Of a stretch of 64,000 bases of DNA, positions 34,273 through 45,100 are shown piece after piece. The stretch is from CAVVAE01 sp963746185 (GTDB lineage Bacteria; Actinomycetota; Actinomycetes; Propionibacteriales; Nocardioidaceae). The stretch covers positions 24,477 to 88,476 of the forward strand of contig CAVVAE010000003.1 of the NCBI GenBank assembly GCA_963746185.1, written 5' to 3'. The position numbers and the translations under genes are program-made. The number at the start of each line of letters is the position of its first letter. Within the stretch, counting starts at the first letter, position 1. The notes under the pieces are model-generated. The model made no database searches and was not told where the DNA came from. It saw only the letters and a program-made list of their open reading frames with translations.

Positions 34273-35100
34273 TCAGTTACGGGACTCGCATTGGAAGTCT
34301 CTGTCGCCCTCGCCCGAGTTGGCTGACACCTTGTCGCGGCCACTGCCGCACAGGAGGAAGTCCGCACCCGCATCGCCCCAGAGCTGGTCATCACCGTCGC
34401 CGGCCCAGATCCGGTCTTCACCGCTTCCACCGTGCAGAGTGTCACGACCATCGACGGCGACGATGTCGTCGTTGCCCGCACCGCTGTGCACGAGGTCGTT
34501 GCCAATCCCGGACCTGATCCAGTCGTTGCCGCCGCCGCCCCAGACAACGTCACGACTGGAGAAGCCGTTGAAGAAGTCGGGACCCGCCCCGAAGCGGGCG
34601 ACGTCGTGGCCCTTGTCGCCCAACACGGTCACGGCGAATGTGGCGGGCAGGGAAGAGGCGTCGGTGTAGTCGTTGCCGAGCCTCGGCCAGATCTCGACCA
34701 GCATCGGCCGGTTAACGGTTCTGCCTTCGCGTAGCCGACAGATAGCAGCGACGCCCACCCGCACCTTCTGCCGGTGGCAGGCGCGCGTCAGCTTCCTGAA
34801 CGATTCTGTGCCGGTGTCGGCGAAGCGGAGCCGGCCGTCCACGAGAGTGACCACGAGGTGGCTGTTCTGCTGGCCGCTTTGGTAGCGATATCCGTGCTCG
34901 GTCTTGATGAGCCAGCCCTTGTCCTTCAGGCCGACGCCGACGCTGCCGGCACCCTTCAGCTCCGTCTCGAACTTGTACGGAGGCCCGGCATTGGTACCGG
35001 GGGGCGGGTTGTTCGTGCCATCAGCAGTTCCGACGCTCACGGCAGACATCACCGCTGCAACGAAAAATACAAGGGCCGAGACTACGGTGCGACGAAGCAA
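34273..35100 (-). CDS. Secreted protein with RTX-like calcium-binding repeats
   Basis: 275 residues. TTG 35100 has AGGAGG at 5-base spacing, and the first 26 residues form a signal peptide (RRTVVSALVFFVAAVMSAVS, then VGTA). The middle is a unique domain of about 120 residues. The last 90 residues have RTX-type nonapeptides GGxGxDxUx: GGGGNDWIR, GIGNDLVHS, GAGNDDIVA, GSGEDRIWAGDGDDQLWG and DAGADFLLCGSGRDKV. Such repeats bind calcium in secreted proteins. No toxin or protease domain is attached. The gene is alone, followed by a gap of 31 bases to a convergent gene. Confidence 0.8.
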   Translation of the reverse strand: MLRRTVVSALVFFVAAVMSAVSVGTADGTNNPPPGTNAGPPYKFETELKGAGSVGVGLKDKGWLIKTEHGYRYQSGQQNSHLVVTLVDGRLRFADTGTESFRKLTRACHRQKVRVGVAAICRLREGRTVNRPMLVEIWPRLGNDYTDASSLPATFAVTVLGDKGHDVARFGAGPDFFNGFSSRDVVWGGGGNDWIRSGIGNDLVHSGAGNDDIVAVDGRDTLHGGSGEDRIWAGDGDDQLWGDAGADFLLCGSGRDKVSANSGEGDRDFQCESRN

Positions 35101-35287
35101 AACATCCTCCTGGAGTCGGCCCCTCGACTGCCGGGCGGCAAGGGTGGCCAGCAACGGTCTCGACACGAGTTCTGCGCGGTCAGCCCGTCCAGACCGAAAA
35201 CGCTACCCGAGCAGCCGCCTCTCCGAGGCCGGTTTGCTGATTCTCAGTGATCTCACACTCACTGAGCGTTATCGTCATACCGCCACG

Positions 35288-36226
35288 TCAGGGCGCAGGT
35301 TCGAGCTCCGGGAAGGTCCAGGTGCCGTCGAGGATCTCGGGGCGTGGCCGGTACATGCGGATGGCGTAGTTCCATCCCTCTTGCAGTGGTAGCGGGTTCG
35401 GGTCGCTGTCGCCGCCGCCGAGGGTGACAGTGATGGAGCCGTCGGGATTCCTGGTTCCGGAGACGCTGTTGACGCTGTAGGCATCCAGGTCGTTCTTGTG
35501 GAGGAAGCCATCCGCGCCGTAGACGGTGATGGACCAGAACGCGTCGACGGGGACGTCCTTGACCGTGATGGTGTACCGGCCGATCGGGAGGTGCGGCTCG
35601 ACGCTGGCGTAGAACGCCTCACGCTCGGGCAGGCCGCCCCATCCGCTAGCGGTGCCGACCTGGTGCCGGTGCGGGTCAACCTCCTCCTTGGTCCCGAACA
35701 TGCCGTGGGTATCCAAGCCCTGTGCCGATTCAGCCAGCAGACCCTGGCGGATCGCGGTGAAGGACTCCTCGTCGTAGTCCGGCAGATCCAGCGGCTCGCT
35801 GGACACGGCGGTCAGTGAGAAGCCGTCTTGAATGACATGCACTAGCGCGACGTCATCGGGGTCGGTCGCGTCGACCAGGATCCGGGCGGCCAAGAGAACG
35901 TAGGGGGTGTCGAACTCCTCCATGGTCAGCGTGTAGTCACCTGGCTCGGTGAAGATTCGGTTGATGTAGTGGTCCTGGTTGACCACCATCACCGTCAGAT
36001 ACCGGCCTCCAGCGTCCGGGACCGTCACCGTCGCGGGCATGGAGATGTTGACCACGGCGACGCTGTACAGAGTGTCTCTGTTCGACCGGATCACGGTCTG
36101 GTTGTCGATCGACACAGGTTCCCGGTTGTGCTGCCACCGGTTCACCCCGCCCGCCTGCGCCTGGATCCCCACCAGCATCCGGTTCGTCTCGGCCCGCACG
36201 AAGTTGTCGCTCGTAACAGTGATCAT
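35288..36226 (-). CDS. DUF1254/DUF1214 domain-containing protein
   Basis: 312 residues from ATG 36226 (GGGAGG 9 bases upstream). The DUF1254 part runs to about residue 140: VTSDNFVRAETNRMLVGIQA, then WQHNREPVSIDNQTVIRSNR, DTLYSVAVVNISMPATVTVP. The C-terminal DUF1214 part ends in PLQEGWNYAIRMYRPRPEIL, then DGTWTFPELEPAP. These two-domain proteins are widespread, with unknown activity. No signal peptide is present in the chosen frame. It lies 62 bases from a neighbouring lipoprotein pseudogene. Confidence 0.85.
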   Translation of the reverse strand: MITVTSDNFVRAETNRMLVGIQAQAGGVNRWQHNREPVSIDNQTVIRSNRDTLYSVAVVNISMPATVTVPDAGGRYLTVMVVNQDHYINRIFTEPGDYTLTMEEFDTPYVLLAARILVDATDPDDVALVHVIQDGFSLTAVSSEPLDLPDYDEESFTAIRQGLLAESAQGLDTHGMFGTKEEVDPHRHQVGTASGWGGLPEREAFYASVEPHLPIGRYTITVKDVPVDAFWSITVYGADGFLHKNDLDAYSVNSVSGTRNPDGSITVTLGGGDSDPNPLPLQEGWNYAIRMYRPRPEILDGTWTFPELEPAP

Positions 36227-36310
36227 GAGTGGCTGCCTCCCGGCGTTCGCAGAAACGTACTCGGCTCGCATCGTATCCAGGCTCGAAGCGCAGCCTCGGC
36301 CAAGGAGCCC

Positions 36311-36844
36311 TCAAGCCAGGGGCGGGTCGATGACTTTCGTGACAAACGTCAGTGAAGAGCTGCCCACGCGACCCGTCACCTCCCAGCAGCCTGAAGTCGG
36401 AAACATGACTGCCGTGGATTGAAAGCCGGCGCGGCCGTAGCCGCCGGGGACCCATGACCGGAGAGCCGCCGCGTCCGCGTCCAGTCGTCGACCGGTAACT
36501 CTGAGGTCGCCATTGACGCCTCGTGTCCACGGGAACTTGACCGCGATAGTGCCGTTCGGCCGGGCTCGCCCGTAGTAGGCCGGGCGGACGATGCCCCGTG
36601 GGTACAACTCGACCCAGAGCCGCCCGTTGCCATGGCTCAACGGACTCGTCTGGCCAGGCGGGTTGTTGCCATTCGACAGGGTGACGGGACAGTCGGTTGA
36701 CGGTGTAGACGGTGATGGCGCACGCGGACTCGGTGACCCATCCACACCGGTCGGACGCAGCGACGATCAGCTCGTGGCAGGGTCGGGCGTCGTCTCTCGG
36801 ACCGGTTCAGCCGTGCATGAGGCGAGAAGCAAGGCGACGAACAC
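36311..36844 (-). pseudogene. Lipoprotein gene with an in-frame TGA
   Basis: From GTG 36844 the frame reads VFVALLLASCTAEPVRETTP, a lipobox with Cys, then a TGA at 36767-36769. The same frame continues after it, without shift, as a Pro/Ser-rich linker (SPSPRAPSPSTPSTDC). A globular part follows: GRLWVELYPRGIVRPAYYGR, TIAVKFPWTRGVNGDLRVTG and CWEVTGRVGSSSLTFVTKVI. This is one lipoprotein of about 177 codons split by a single nonsense codon. It could be a genuine mutation or a base error. The downstream part could be translated from GTG 36745 but would lack a signal. Confidence 0.65.
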
Positions 36845-36954
36845 ACGACTCCGCGCATGCTTCCAGTACAGCGCGCCAGGGGTCGTGAATCCAGACCCAC
36901 ACCGGTACGTACATCAGCAATCCAGCTCTCGGGCTCAGAATCCCTTACCCACAA

Positions 36955-37010
36955 GGGAAAACAGAGAAAACTGACGGCCCGACGGGAGAATGGAATCCCG
37001 CCGAGCCGCC
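36955..37010 (-). terminator. Intrinsic terminator of the giant protease gene
   Basis: On the minus strand GGCGGCTCGGCGGGA pairs with TCCCGTCGGGCCGTC (about 12 of 15 pairs plus G-T), and a TTTTCTCTGTTTT run follows. It begins 38 bases after the stop of the protease gene. This is the best classical Rho-independent terminator in the window. Confidence 0.75.
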
Positions 37011-37047
37011 AGCCCCACCACTTAGGCGGGCCTCACGGAGAGCGCAC

Positions 37048-40000
37048 TCATCTCGGCGACTGGGCGAACCCGACCGCGTTGAGGAAGAGCCGCTCGCCCG
37101 ACGTCGTCCAGCCCATGTCGGGGCCGACAGCGCCAGTGACCGCCATCGATGCGAGCAGCACCTCGACATCGTTGTGGGTGACCCATCTGAACGTGGCGCC
37201 GTTGCCGACGCTCGATCCTCCGTTGTTCAAGGTCACGCGCTGAGTCGCAAGCCGCGGACCCTTGTAGGACTCGATCGTGGAGTAGTAGCTGCCCTCAGTC
37301 AGGATCGTCGCCGGGTTGGAGATGCCCGCGAACAGCGCGTGCCGCCGGTCCTGCTCGGTCAGCCGCACCGAGCCATCGCCGTACCCGTCGCTCCCGACCT
37401 TGACTCGATCGGTGAACTTCTCCAGCAGCCGGATGCCACCTTCGCTGCCCCACGTGCCGGTCCAGACCACGCCGGTATGGCTGGCGCGGGTGGCTGCTTC
37501 GAGAGAGTTGAACTCCGCCTGAGACACGGTGCCGCCGCCGCTCCCGTTGACCACCACGGCGTCGTACGCCGACAGGTCCATCTTGGTCGACCATGGCACC
37601 TTGCCGGCAGCGACGTCGTGCTCCCGAAGGAAGTCGACGACCTGTCCGTCGACGTCACCCACAACACCGACGTCGATCGACGTCAGTTCGACGTTGTGTG
37701 TCGTCTCCGGGCCGACGTAGTCGATCGTCGACTCGTCGGTCAGGTAGCCCTCAGCTGCCACCGCGATGGTGTACTCGCCGTCGAGCAGACCAGACTGCGA
37801 GTAGTGACCACCCGCGTCAGTCATGGTGCGGAAGCCCTCGACACCTGAGCCGATCACCGTCGCCCCTTCGACTGGCTGCCCCCCGTCATCGACAACCGTG
37901 CCGCTCAGCACGCCGCGCGCCAGTGGCTCGAGCGCGATGTCGGCCGTCACCTGTTCGGAGTCGGTCACGGTGACCTGCTGACTCGAGGGTTGGTAGCCCG
38001 TCGCTTCCACCGTGACCGTGTAGGTGCCGTCGGGTACGCCGATGGCGTAGCCGCCTGCTTCATCCGTGACGTCAGACGCACCCAGCTCGGTGATTCTCAC
38101 GTCAGCGCCGACCACGGGATCGCCGCCCGACGTCACAGTGCCGTTGATCTCACCCCGGGTTGCAGTCGCGGCAAACGACACCGCATTGAGGTAGATCCTT
38201 TCGGCTGCGGCAGTCCACTCATCGCCGGGACGACCGTAGGTGCCGGCCGTGAGGCTTCCGAGCAGCACCTCGACGCTGTCGGTGGAGGTGTAGGCAACGC
38301 CCACCCCGCCTCCGAGCTTGCTGCCATCAGCGTCGTTGTGCAGGTCGGCAATCGTGGTACCGCTGTAACCACCGAAGGTGAGGTATTGCTGGTTGCCACC
38401 CTCTGGATCGTTGATGATCGTCACCGGCTCGCCCGCGTCGAAGCCGGCGAAGATCGGGTGTCCACTGACGGGGACATAAGAAACCGGACTCGGTACGAAG
38501 TCATAGTCGACCGATGCCGGGTCGCCTCTGAGGTCATGGAGACTTCCGATTGCGTCGCCGCCCCACTGGCCGCCGAACAGCACGGATACGCCGTTGTCGG
38601 CCGCCGCGTTGAGCGTCGCGTTGAACTCGCCAAGGAAGGCGGAGCTGACCCCACGGTTGAAGACCACCACGTCGTACTCGTCGATCTGCTCCCGCAGCGT
38701 TGACAGCTCGGTGGGGGTGTAGTCGGTCACGGTGTAGCCGTCAGTCGCGAGCAGGCCTCGAACGCTGCCGAGGTAGTCACCGACGAGTGCCACCGGCACC
38801 GAGGGATCGAGCTCGAGATCAGCCGTCGCGGCTTCTCCCGCCACGATCGTGACCGGCACGCGGCCTGTCTGTAGCCCAGTCGCCGATGCGGAAACCCGGT
38901 AGTCCCCGGCAGGCACACCCTCGATCAGGAACGAGCCGTCGGCGGACGTGGTCGCCGCGAAGGCAGTTCCGTCGACCCGTACCGTCGCGCCCGAGACCGG
39001 AGCCGCGGACTCGTCGGTCACGGTGCCCGAGACGTCGCCCGCAGGCAGTAGCGCAAGCGCGATGTCGCGACTCACCGACTCGCCGACTCCGACGGTCACT
39101 GAGACCTCGGACGACGCATGGTTGGTCGCCTCCCCACGCAAGGTCCAGGTCCCGGCCGGAAGTCCGACGACATAGTCGCCATCTGCCGCGACGTCGTAGC
39201 GGCGGCCGGTCTCGACCACCGTCACGGTGCCGGCGACTGGCCCGGCCGCGCTGGTCAGCGCACCCTCGACCTGTCCACCTGCGGGCGGCGCATCGAGTGC
39301 GTAGCGGACGGCGTTGCGCAACAGCAGTTCAGCCTGCGGACTCCAGGCGTCGCCGACAACGTCGTCGTAGCCAGCGAAGCCGTACGTCGACATCGACAGC
39401 GTGCCGAGGAGCACGTCGACGCCTGCAGCGCCACGCGGCCGCTCACCGACGAGCCCGCCTCCGTCGAGCACGTCCGACGACACGGTCGCGAGAGTGTCGC
39501 CACTGAAGCCGTCGAACCATGAGTACTCCGAGCCGTCGTCGATCAGCTTGAACGTCGACGGAAGCCCAGCCATGATCGGGTGATCTGAGTCCTCGACCTG
39601 GACCGTGACGGCTCCGTCGGAGCGGTCCTCGTTGTTGCCAGTTGGGTCGCCGGTGTAGTCGGTCAGGTAGCGGAACGAGCCGCGCCCGAACTGGTCGAGC
39701 CACACCACCGAGATGCCGGCACGAAGCGCCGCCGAGTCAAAGGCCTGCAACCCTGCCCTGCCGGGGTCGAAGCCCGCGTTGTTCGCGTTGTTCGCAATGA
39801 CGAGGTCCAGGTCAGCGATCGCTGCTGTGTCGGACCAGCTCAACGCCTGCGGCGTGTAGCCCCAGTGCGTCAGCCAGGCGGCGACCTTGCCCTGGTAGTC
39901 GTCAATCACGCCGACGCGTGCGGTGACTCGAAGGTTGACGTCGTACGACGTGGGAGCCCCAGCCGTCACGTTGACCGCGTCACGATCGCGTAGATAACCA

Positions 40001-42130
40001 TCGTGGGTGACATCGACCTGGTAGTTACTCGGCTCGACCCGAGGCAGCACGTAGGAGCCGTCGGACGCCGTCGTAGCCAGCCTCGGTGCACCAAGCAGGC
40101 GCACGGTGACACCGGCGACCGGCTGACCGTCAGACGTCACGACTCCGCTGAGGCTTCCATCGTCGGCCTTCGGGGTCAGTGCGACATCGGACGTGACTGC
40201 ACCACCGTCGTCGATCGACACCTCGCGGGTCGTCTCGTCATAGCCGAAGCCTGCGTAACGAATGGTGTAGTCGCCTGGGGGCAGGCTGAGCGTGTAACTG
40301 CCGTCTGCCGCCGTAGGTGTGCGCTGCTCCGTGCCGTCGACCGACACAGTGCCACTGACTGGGGCACCCGCCTCGTCTGACACCGTGCCGGAGACCGAGC
40401 CCAGTGCTGGATCGGCTGCGAAGAGCACCGAGTTGGCGTAGAGCCTGCGACCCTGCGCCGTCCAGTCCTCTGACGCTTTCAGCAAGATGTCCGATGTCAT
40501 GCCGCCGAGGAGCAGATGGATGCTCGACGGCGTACGTGGTTGATACGTGATGCCGACACCATGGGAGCCGCCGAGCTCGGAGACCACATCGGCGACCGGG
40601 AAGCCGGTGTAGCCAGGGATGGCCGTCGAGTAGTTGTTGGCGGTGAGCACTGGCGGGTTGGCGGGGAGACCGTCGAAGATGGGATGGGACGCATCAGCTG
40701 CAGAGAAGCTGACCTCGCCCTCGTCGTCGAACTGCGCCCGTGGCTGGGACGGGTTGCCGTTGAACTGCCGGAGCAACCGCACTCCCCCGTCACTGGAGAA
40801 GTAGCCGTCACCGAAAACGCCGCTGACGCCGTTGGCGTCCATCGCCGACTGCCAGCTGGCGAACTGCGCCACTGTCGGCGTAGTCGGGTCGTTGAACACC
40901 ACCACGTCGAGGTCGGGGATGCGCGCCGTGGATGTCCACGTCAACTGTTCAGTCGTGAGGCCCCTGACCTGGAGCACGGTCGCGATCGTGTTCTGGTAGT
41001 CGCCCATGATGCCGACGTGCGGCGCTGTATCAAGGGTGACATCGGCCGTAATTGTCTGGCCTCCGACGATGGTGACGTCCTGGCTGTAGGGCAGGAAGCC
41101 GGTGGCCGCGACACTCAACGTGTAGTCCTCGGCAGGTAGGCCGCTGACTGTGTAGGTGCCGTCGGACGCCGTGGTGGCGTTGAACGTCGTCCCGTCGATC
41201 GTGACGGTTGCACCCGCCACCGGTTCGCCGTCCCCATCGCTCACTGTGCCGGTCACCGAGCCGAGCTCAGCCGGCGTCATCGTGACGTCGACGGTTTGCG
41301 TCTCGCCTCCCGTCACGGTGACGTCGCGCTCAACAGCGGCCGCTCCGGTCGCGCGGAATCGCAACGTGTAGGTGCCGGGGTCGAGGACCAGCTTGTAGCT
41401 GCCGTCGGACGCAGTACTGGTGTGATAGCCGGTGCCGACGGCGGTGACGGTGGCCGCCGCCGGAGCGCCACCTTCGCCAGTCACGGTGCCGTGTACGACA
41501 CCGTAGTCGGCATCGATCGCGTAGTCGACCGCGTTACCGATGAGCTGTTCGGTGATGGGAAGCCACTCAACGTCCGGCCGGCCCCAAGGGGCAGCCGCGA
41601 ACGATGACAACAGCACATGCACGCTGTCGGTCGAGCGCGGTTTGTAGGCGATGCCGGACCCGACCTCGCCCTTACCGTCCGTATGCAGGCTGGCCAGATT
41701 GACTCCGGAGTAGCCGTTGAACGCTGCCCACTCATTGTTCGCCGCCAGCACCGGTACGCGGCTGCCCACGGTCAACCCTTCGGTGAGTGGGTGCTCCTGG
41801 CCGGCGATCAGGGAGACTCGGCCGCTGCCCGTGGAGTCGGTAACGACACTCGCTGGGTCACCGGTCTGGTCGGAGAGGTTGAGGATGCTGCCGTAGCCGA
41901 TGCTCCACTGATCGAGCCAGATCACGCTGGTCCCAGCCGCGTCGGTGGCGTCGATGAACGGCTGGATCACTCCGGCCGCGGGTCGGTCCTCGGCCCCATT
42001 GGCGAGCACCACGTCGTAGTAGTCGGGGTGCGCGGTGACTTCGGCGTACGACGTCGTGTCAGCCGGGTAGCCGAGGTCTTCGAGAACTCCGACCATGCGG
42101 CCCTGGTAGTCACCCATGACTGCGACCTGA
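37048..42130 (-). repeat. Five tandem module repeats, about 1.11 kb each, in the protease gene
   Basis: Modules begin (minus strand) near 42128, 41018, 39915, 38797 and 37674 with VAVMGDYQGRM, VGIMGDYQNT, VGVIDDYQGK, VALVGDYLGS and VGVVGDVDGQ. Spacing is 1,103 to 1,123 bases. Each has a DVVV(A/F)N strand, a WxDQ/WxG strand, a HP(I/L)xxGL segment and ends near (E/Q)LxxNAVxYA. Two carboxypeptidase-regulatory-like domains lie between neighbours. The copies are strongly diverged, so this is an old duplication. Confidence 0.75.
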
Positions 42131-45100
42131 TAGCGGTCGAGCGTCACGGGCTGGTCAGTGGTCTGACCCGCCGTGACCGAGACTTCGGTGGTGTAAGGAA
42201 CGAAGGCGTCCTTGTCGACGCGGAGCTGGTAACTTCCGGCCGCGATGGTTGCGAACGAGAAGGTGCCGTTCGCAGCTGTGGTGGCTGGGTCGAGCGGCGT
42301 ACCTTCGAGCACTACCTCGGCACCTTCGATGGGATTGCCGTCGCCATCGAGCACGGTGCCAGTGACGGAACCGGTGCCAACGGGCGTGAGGGCGAAGTCG
42401 GCCGACGTGATTTGCCCGGCCGCGATCGTCACCTGCTGGCTCTCGTCAGAGAACCCGTAGGCGCTGGCCTGCAGCTGGTAACTGCCCGGTCGGTGGTCGA
42501 GCTGGTAGTCCCCAGTTGCGGGGTCCGTGGTCGTCAACGCACCTGTGTCGGTGATCGTGACGGTGGCGTCGAGAGGTCCGTCCGGACCCGTGACCGTGCC
42601 GGTAACTCCGCCCGTGGTGCGGTAGGCGTAGAGCATGCCGCTGGTGTCGCCGGTGACAAACGTGCCGTCGTCGTACGCACCGCTGCTCGTGACATTGGCG
42701 TCGACGTCGTCGACCCACACGCGCTTGCCGGTCACCGCGTCGAGCGCAAAGAGCACACTGTCGATCTGTGAGCCACCGATGACGTAGCCATCTCCGGTCG
42801 TCATCAACGAGGACGAGACCGGGCCAGTGTCCTGGTGGCGCCAGGCCACCGTGCCGGTGATCCGGTCATAGGCCACGACAGCGCCGTTGGCGTGCGTGCC
42901 GCTGATGACCAAGTCGCCGTAGATGGCTGGGCTGCTGCCTTGCGCGTCGCCATGCGTGCTGTTCTGCCACGCGATGGTGCCGTCGTCGGCGTTGACTGCG
43001 AGGAACGTGCCGTCCCAGGCCGCATCACTGGTCGTGGTGACGTAAACGAGCCCATCGGAAACGGTCGGGGCGCTGTAGAACGTGTCGTCGTCACGTTGGA
43101 GGGTCCAGGCGACTTCGCCGGTGGAGGTGTCGAGTGCCACGAGACGGCCCTCGTCAGCGCTGGTGACGTAGAGCTGGCCGCCGTCGACGGCCGGGCCGTT
43201 GAAGATTCCGGCAGCGACTGGTGTGCTCCACAAGACCTCGCCGGTCATCAGGTCGATCGCGTAGACCGAGTCGGCGACTTCCGAGGGTCCGGTGTTGGCG
43301 TAGACGACGCCGTCCACCACAGCGGGCTGGGTGTACACGGCCAGCTGGCCCGGAGTCGCGACGTGCCACAGCACGTCGCCCGTGGCGGCGTCGAGAGCGG
43401 TGAACCCGCCGGCCAGACCACCGCCGATGACCACGACTCCGTCAGAGACTGCTGGGCTGCCTCGAAGCTGGTCACCGACGTCGTAGCGCCACATGAGTTC
43501 GCCCGTGTCGAGGTTTCGTGCCTGCAGCTCGCCCGAGATCGTGCCGACATAGACGATGCCGTCGGCGATGACTGGCGAGGCGAAGGTGATGCCGGTGCCG
43601 GTGTCGACCGACCACTCACGCCGGAGCGTGTCGGGGGCCACGGCCTTGCTCGTGTATCCGCTGTGCGCACTGTTGTTCTGGTACTGCGTCCAGCCATTGT
43701 CGGTGGCGCTGGCGAGTGGTGCGAGGGTCGGGTTCAGCATCTTGGTCTTCGGGATCGACACCGTCGAAGACCAGGGCTTGAAGCCGGTGGCTCGTACTCG
43801 TACGACGTACTCGCCAGCAGGGATGCTCGTCGAGAACTTGCCGTTGCTGCCGGTGAAGACGGGGTCGACACCAGAACCGTCGAAGCTCACCTCTGCACCG
43901 GCGACTTGGCCGGCGGGCCCGGGCGCCGACCTCACGGTGCCGGAAACGGCGTGGTTCTTTGCGGACTTGAGGTCGATTGTCCGCGTCAAGGCTGAACCGG
44001 GCGTGATCTTGACCGGAACGTTGGCGGTCTGAAAACCAGGTGCTGTCACGCGGATGGTCTGGTTGCCTGCGGGGACCGTGAGCTGGAACTGGCCGGCGTC
44101 GTTGCTGGTGGTGTTCCATCTGGTGCCGGAAACGACGAGCTTGGCGCCGGCAACCGGCCCGGCTTTGCTTGTCACGGTGCCGCTCACGGTGCCGGAGTTG
44201 ATGGCCTTGGTAACAGCGGCGTACGCGTCGACGATGCCGTTGCCGTAGTCGTTGTCGGGCAGGCTGCTGCCCATGTGCGACTCCTGCCGGGCGGTGCTGG
44301 TCAGCATCGTCTCGACGTCGTCCACGGTGAGGTTGGGGTTGGCGGCCAGGAGCAGCGCAGCCACTCCGGACACGTGCGGCGTTGCCATCGACGTACCGCT
44401 CAGTTCGACGTACTCGCCTTCGCCGAGCGACGTCGGGAACGACGAGTAGATGTGGTGCCCGGGGGCGGCGATTTCTGGCTTGGTGTAGTCGACGCCCTCC
44501 CAGCTGACGGGTCCGCGGCTGGAGAATCCTGCGACGACATCGTTGAAGTCCGTGGCACCGACCGCAAAGGAGTTCGGGAAGCTGCCTGGCGAACCGACGG
44601 TTGTAGGACCAGGTCCGTCGTTGCCATTGGCGAAGATCGGCACGATGCCAGCCGCCCTCCACGCTTCAACGTCGCCCCAGTACTGCGTGTTGTAGGTGTC
44701 TGCTGAGCCCCAGGAGTTGCTCACGAGGTCGGGCGCCGCGGTGGGGTCGCCACCTGGCGCGAGCATCCACTCGAAACCGCGGTGGATGCCGCTGGTGCTG
44801 GCGCCGCCGCCGTCGCTGAAGATCTTGGCGGCGATCCAGGTGGCCTTCGGCGCGACGCCGACGACCTCGCCGGGGGCGCCGCCGACAATGCTGCCGGCGA
44901 CGTGGGTGCCGTGCCCGAAGCCATCGCCCGGGGCCGGGTAGTCCTCTGACGTAGCGACGAACCAGCTCTTCTCGAGGTCACCGGTGTTGCCGCGCCACGA
45001 GCCGGCGAGCGCGGGGTGGCTACCGTCGACGCCGCTGTCCATGATGCCGACGACGGTGCCTTGACCACGGTCATCGAACTCGCTCCACACCTGCGGAGCA

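Noticed and set aside
37048..42130. Regular repeats that could be taken for a CRISPR or satellite array
   Set aside because: The repeat is 1.1 kb long, diverged in DNA and conserved as protein, so it is a coding module duplication.
40516..43995. Long plus-strand open frames opposite the giant protease
   Set aside because: They are shadows in low-stop frames, have no family signature, and overlap fully with a well-supported gene.
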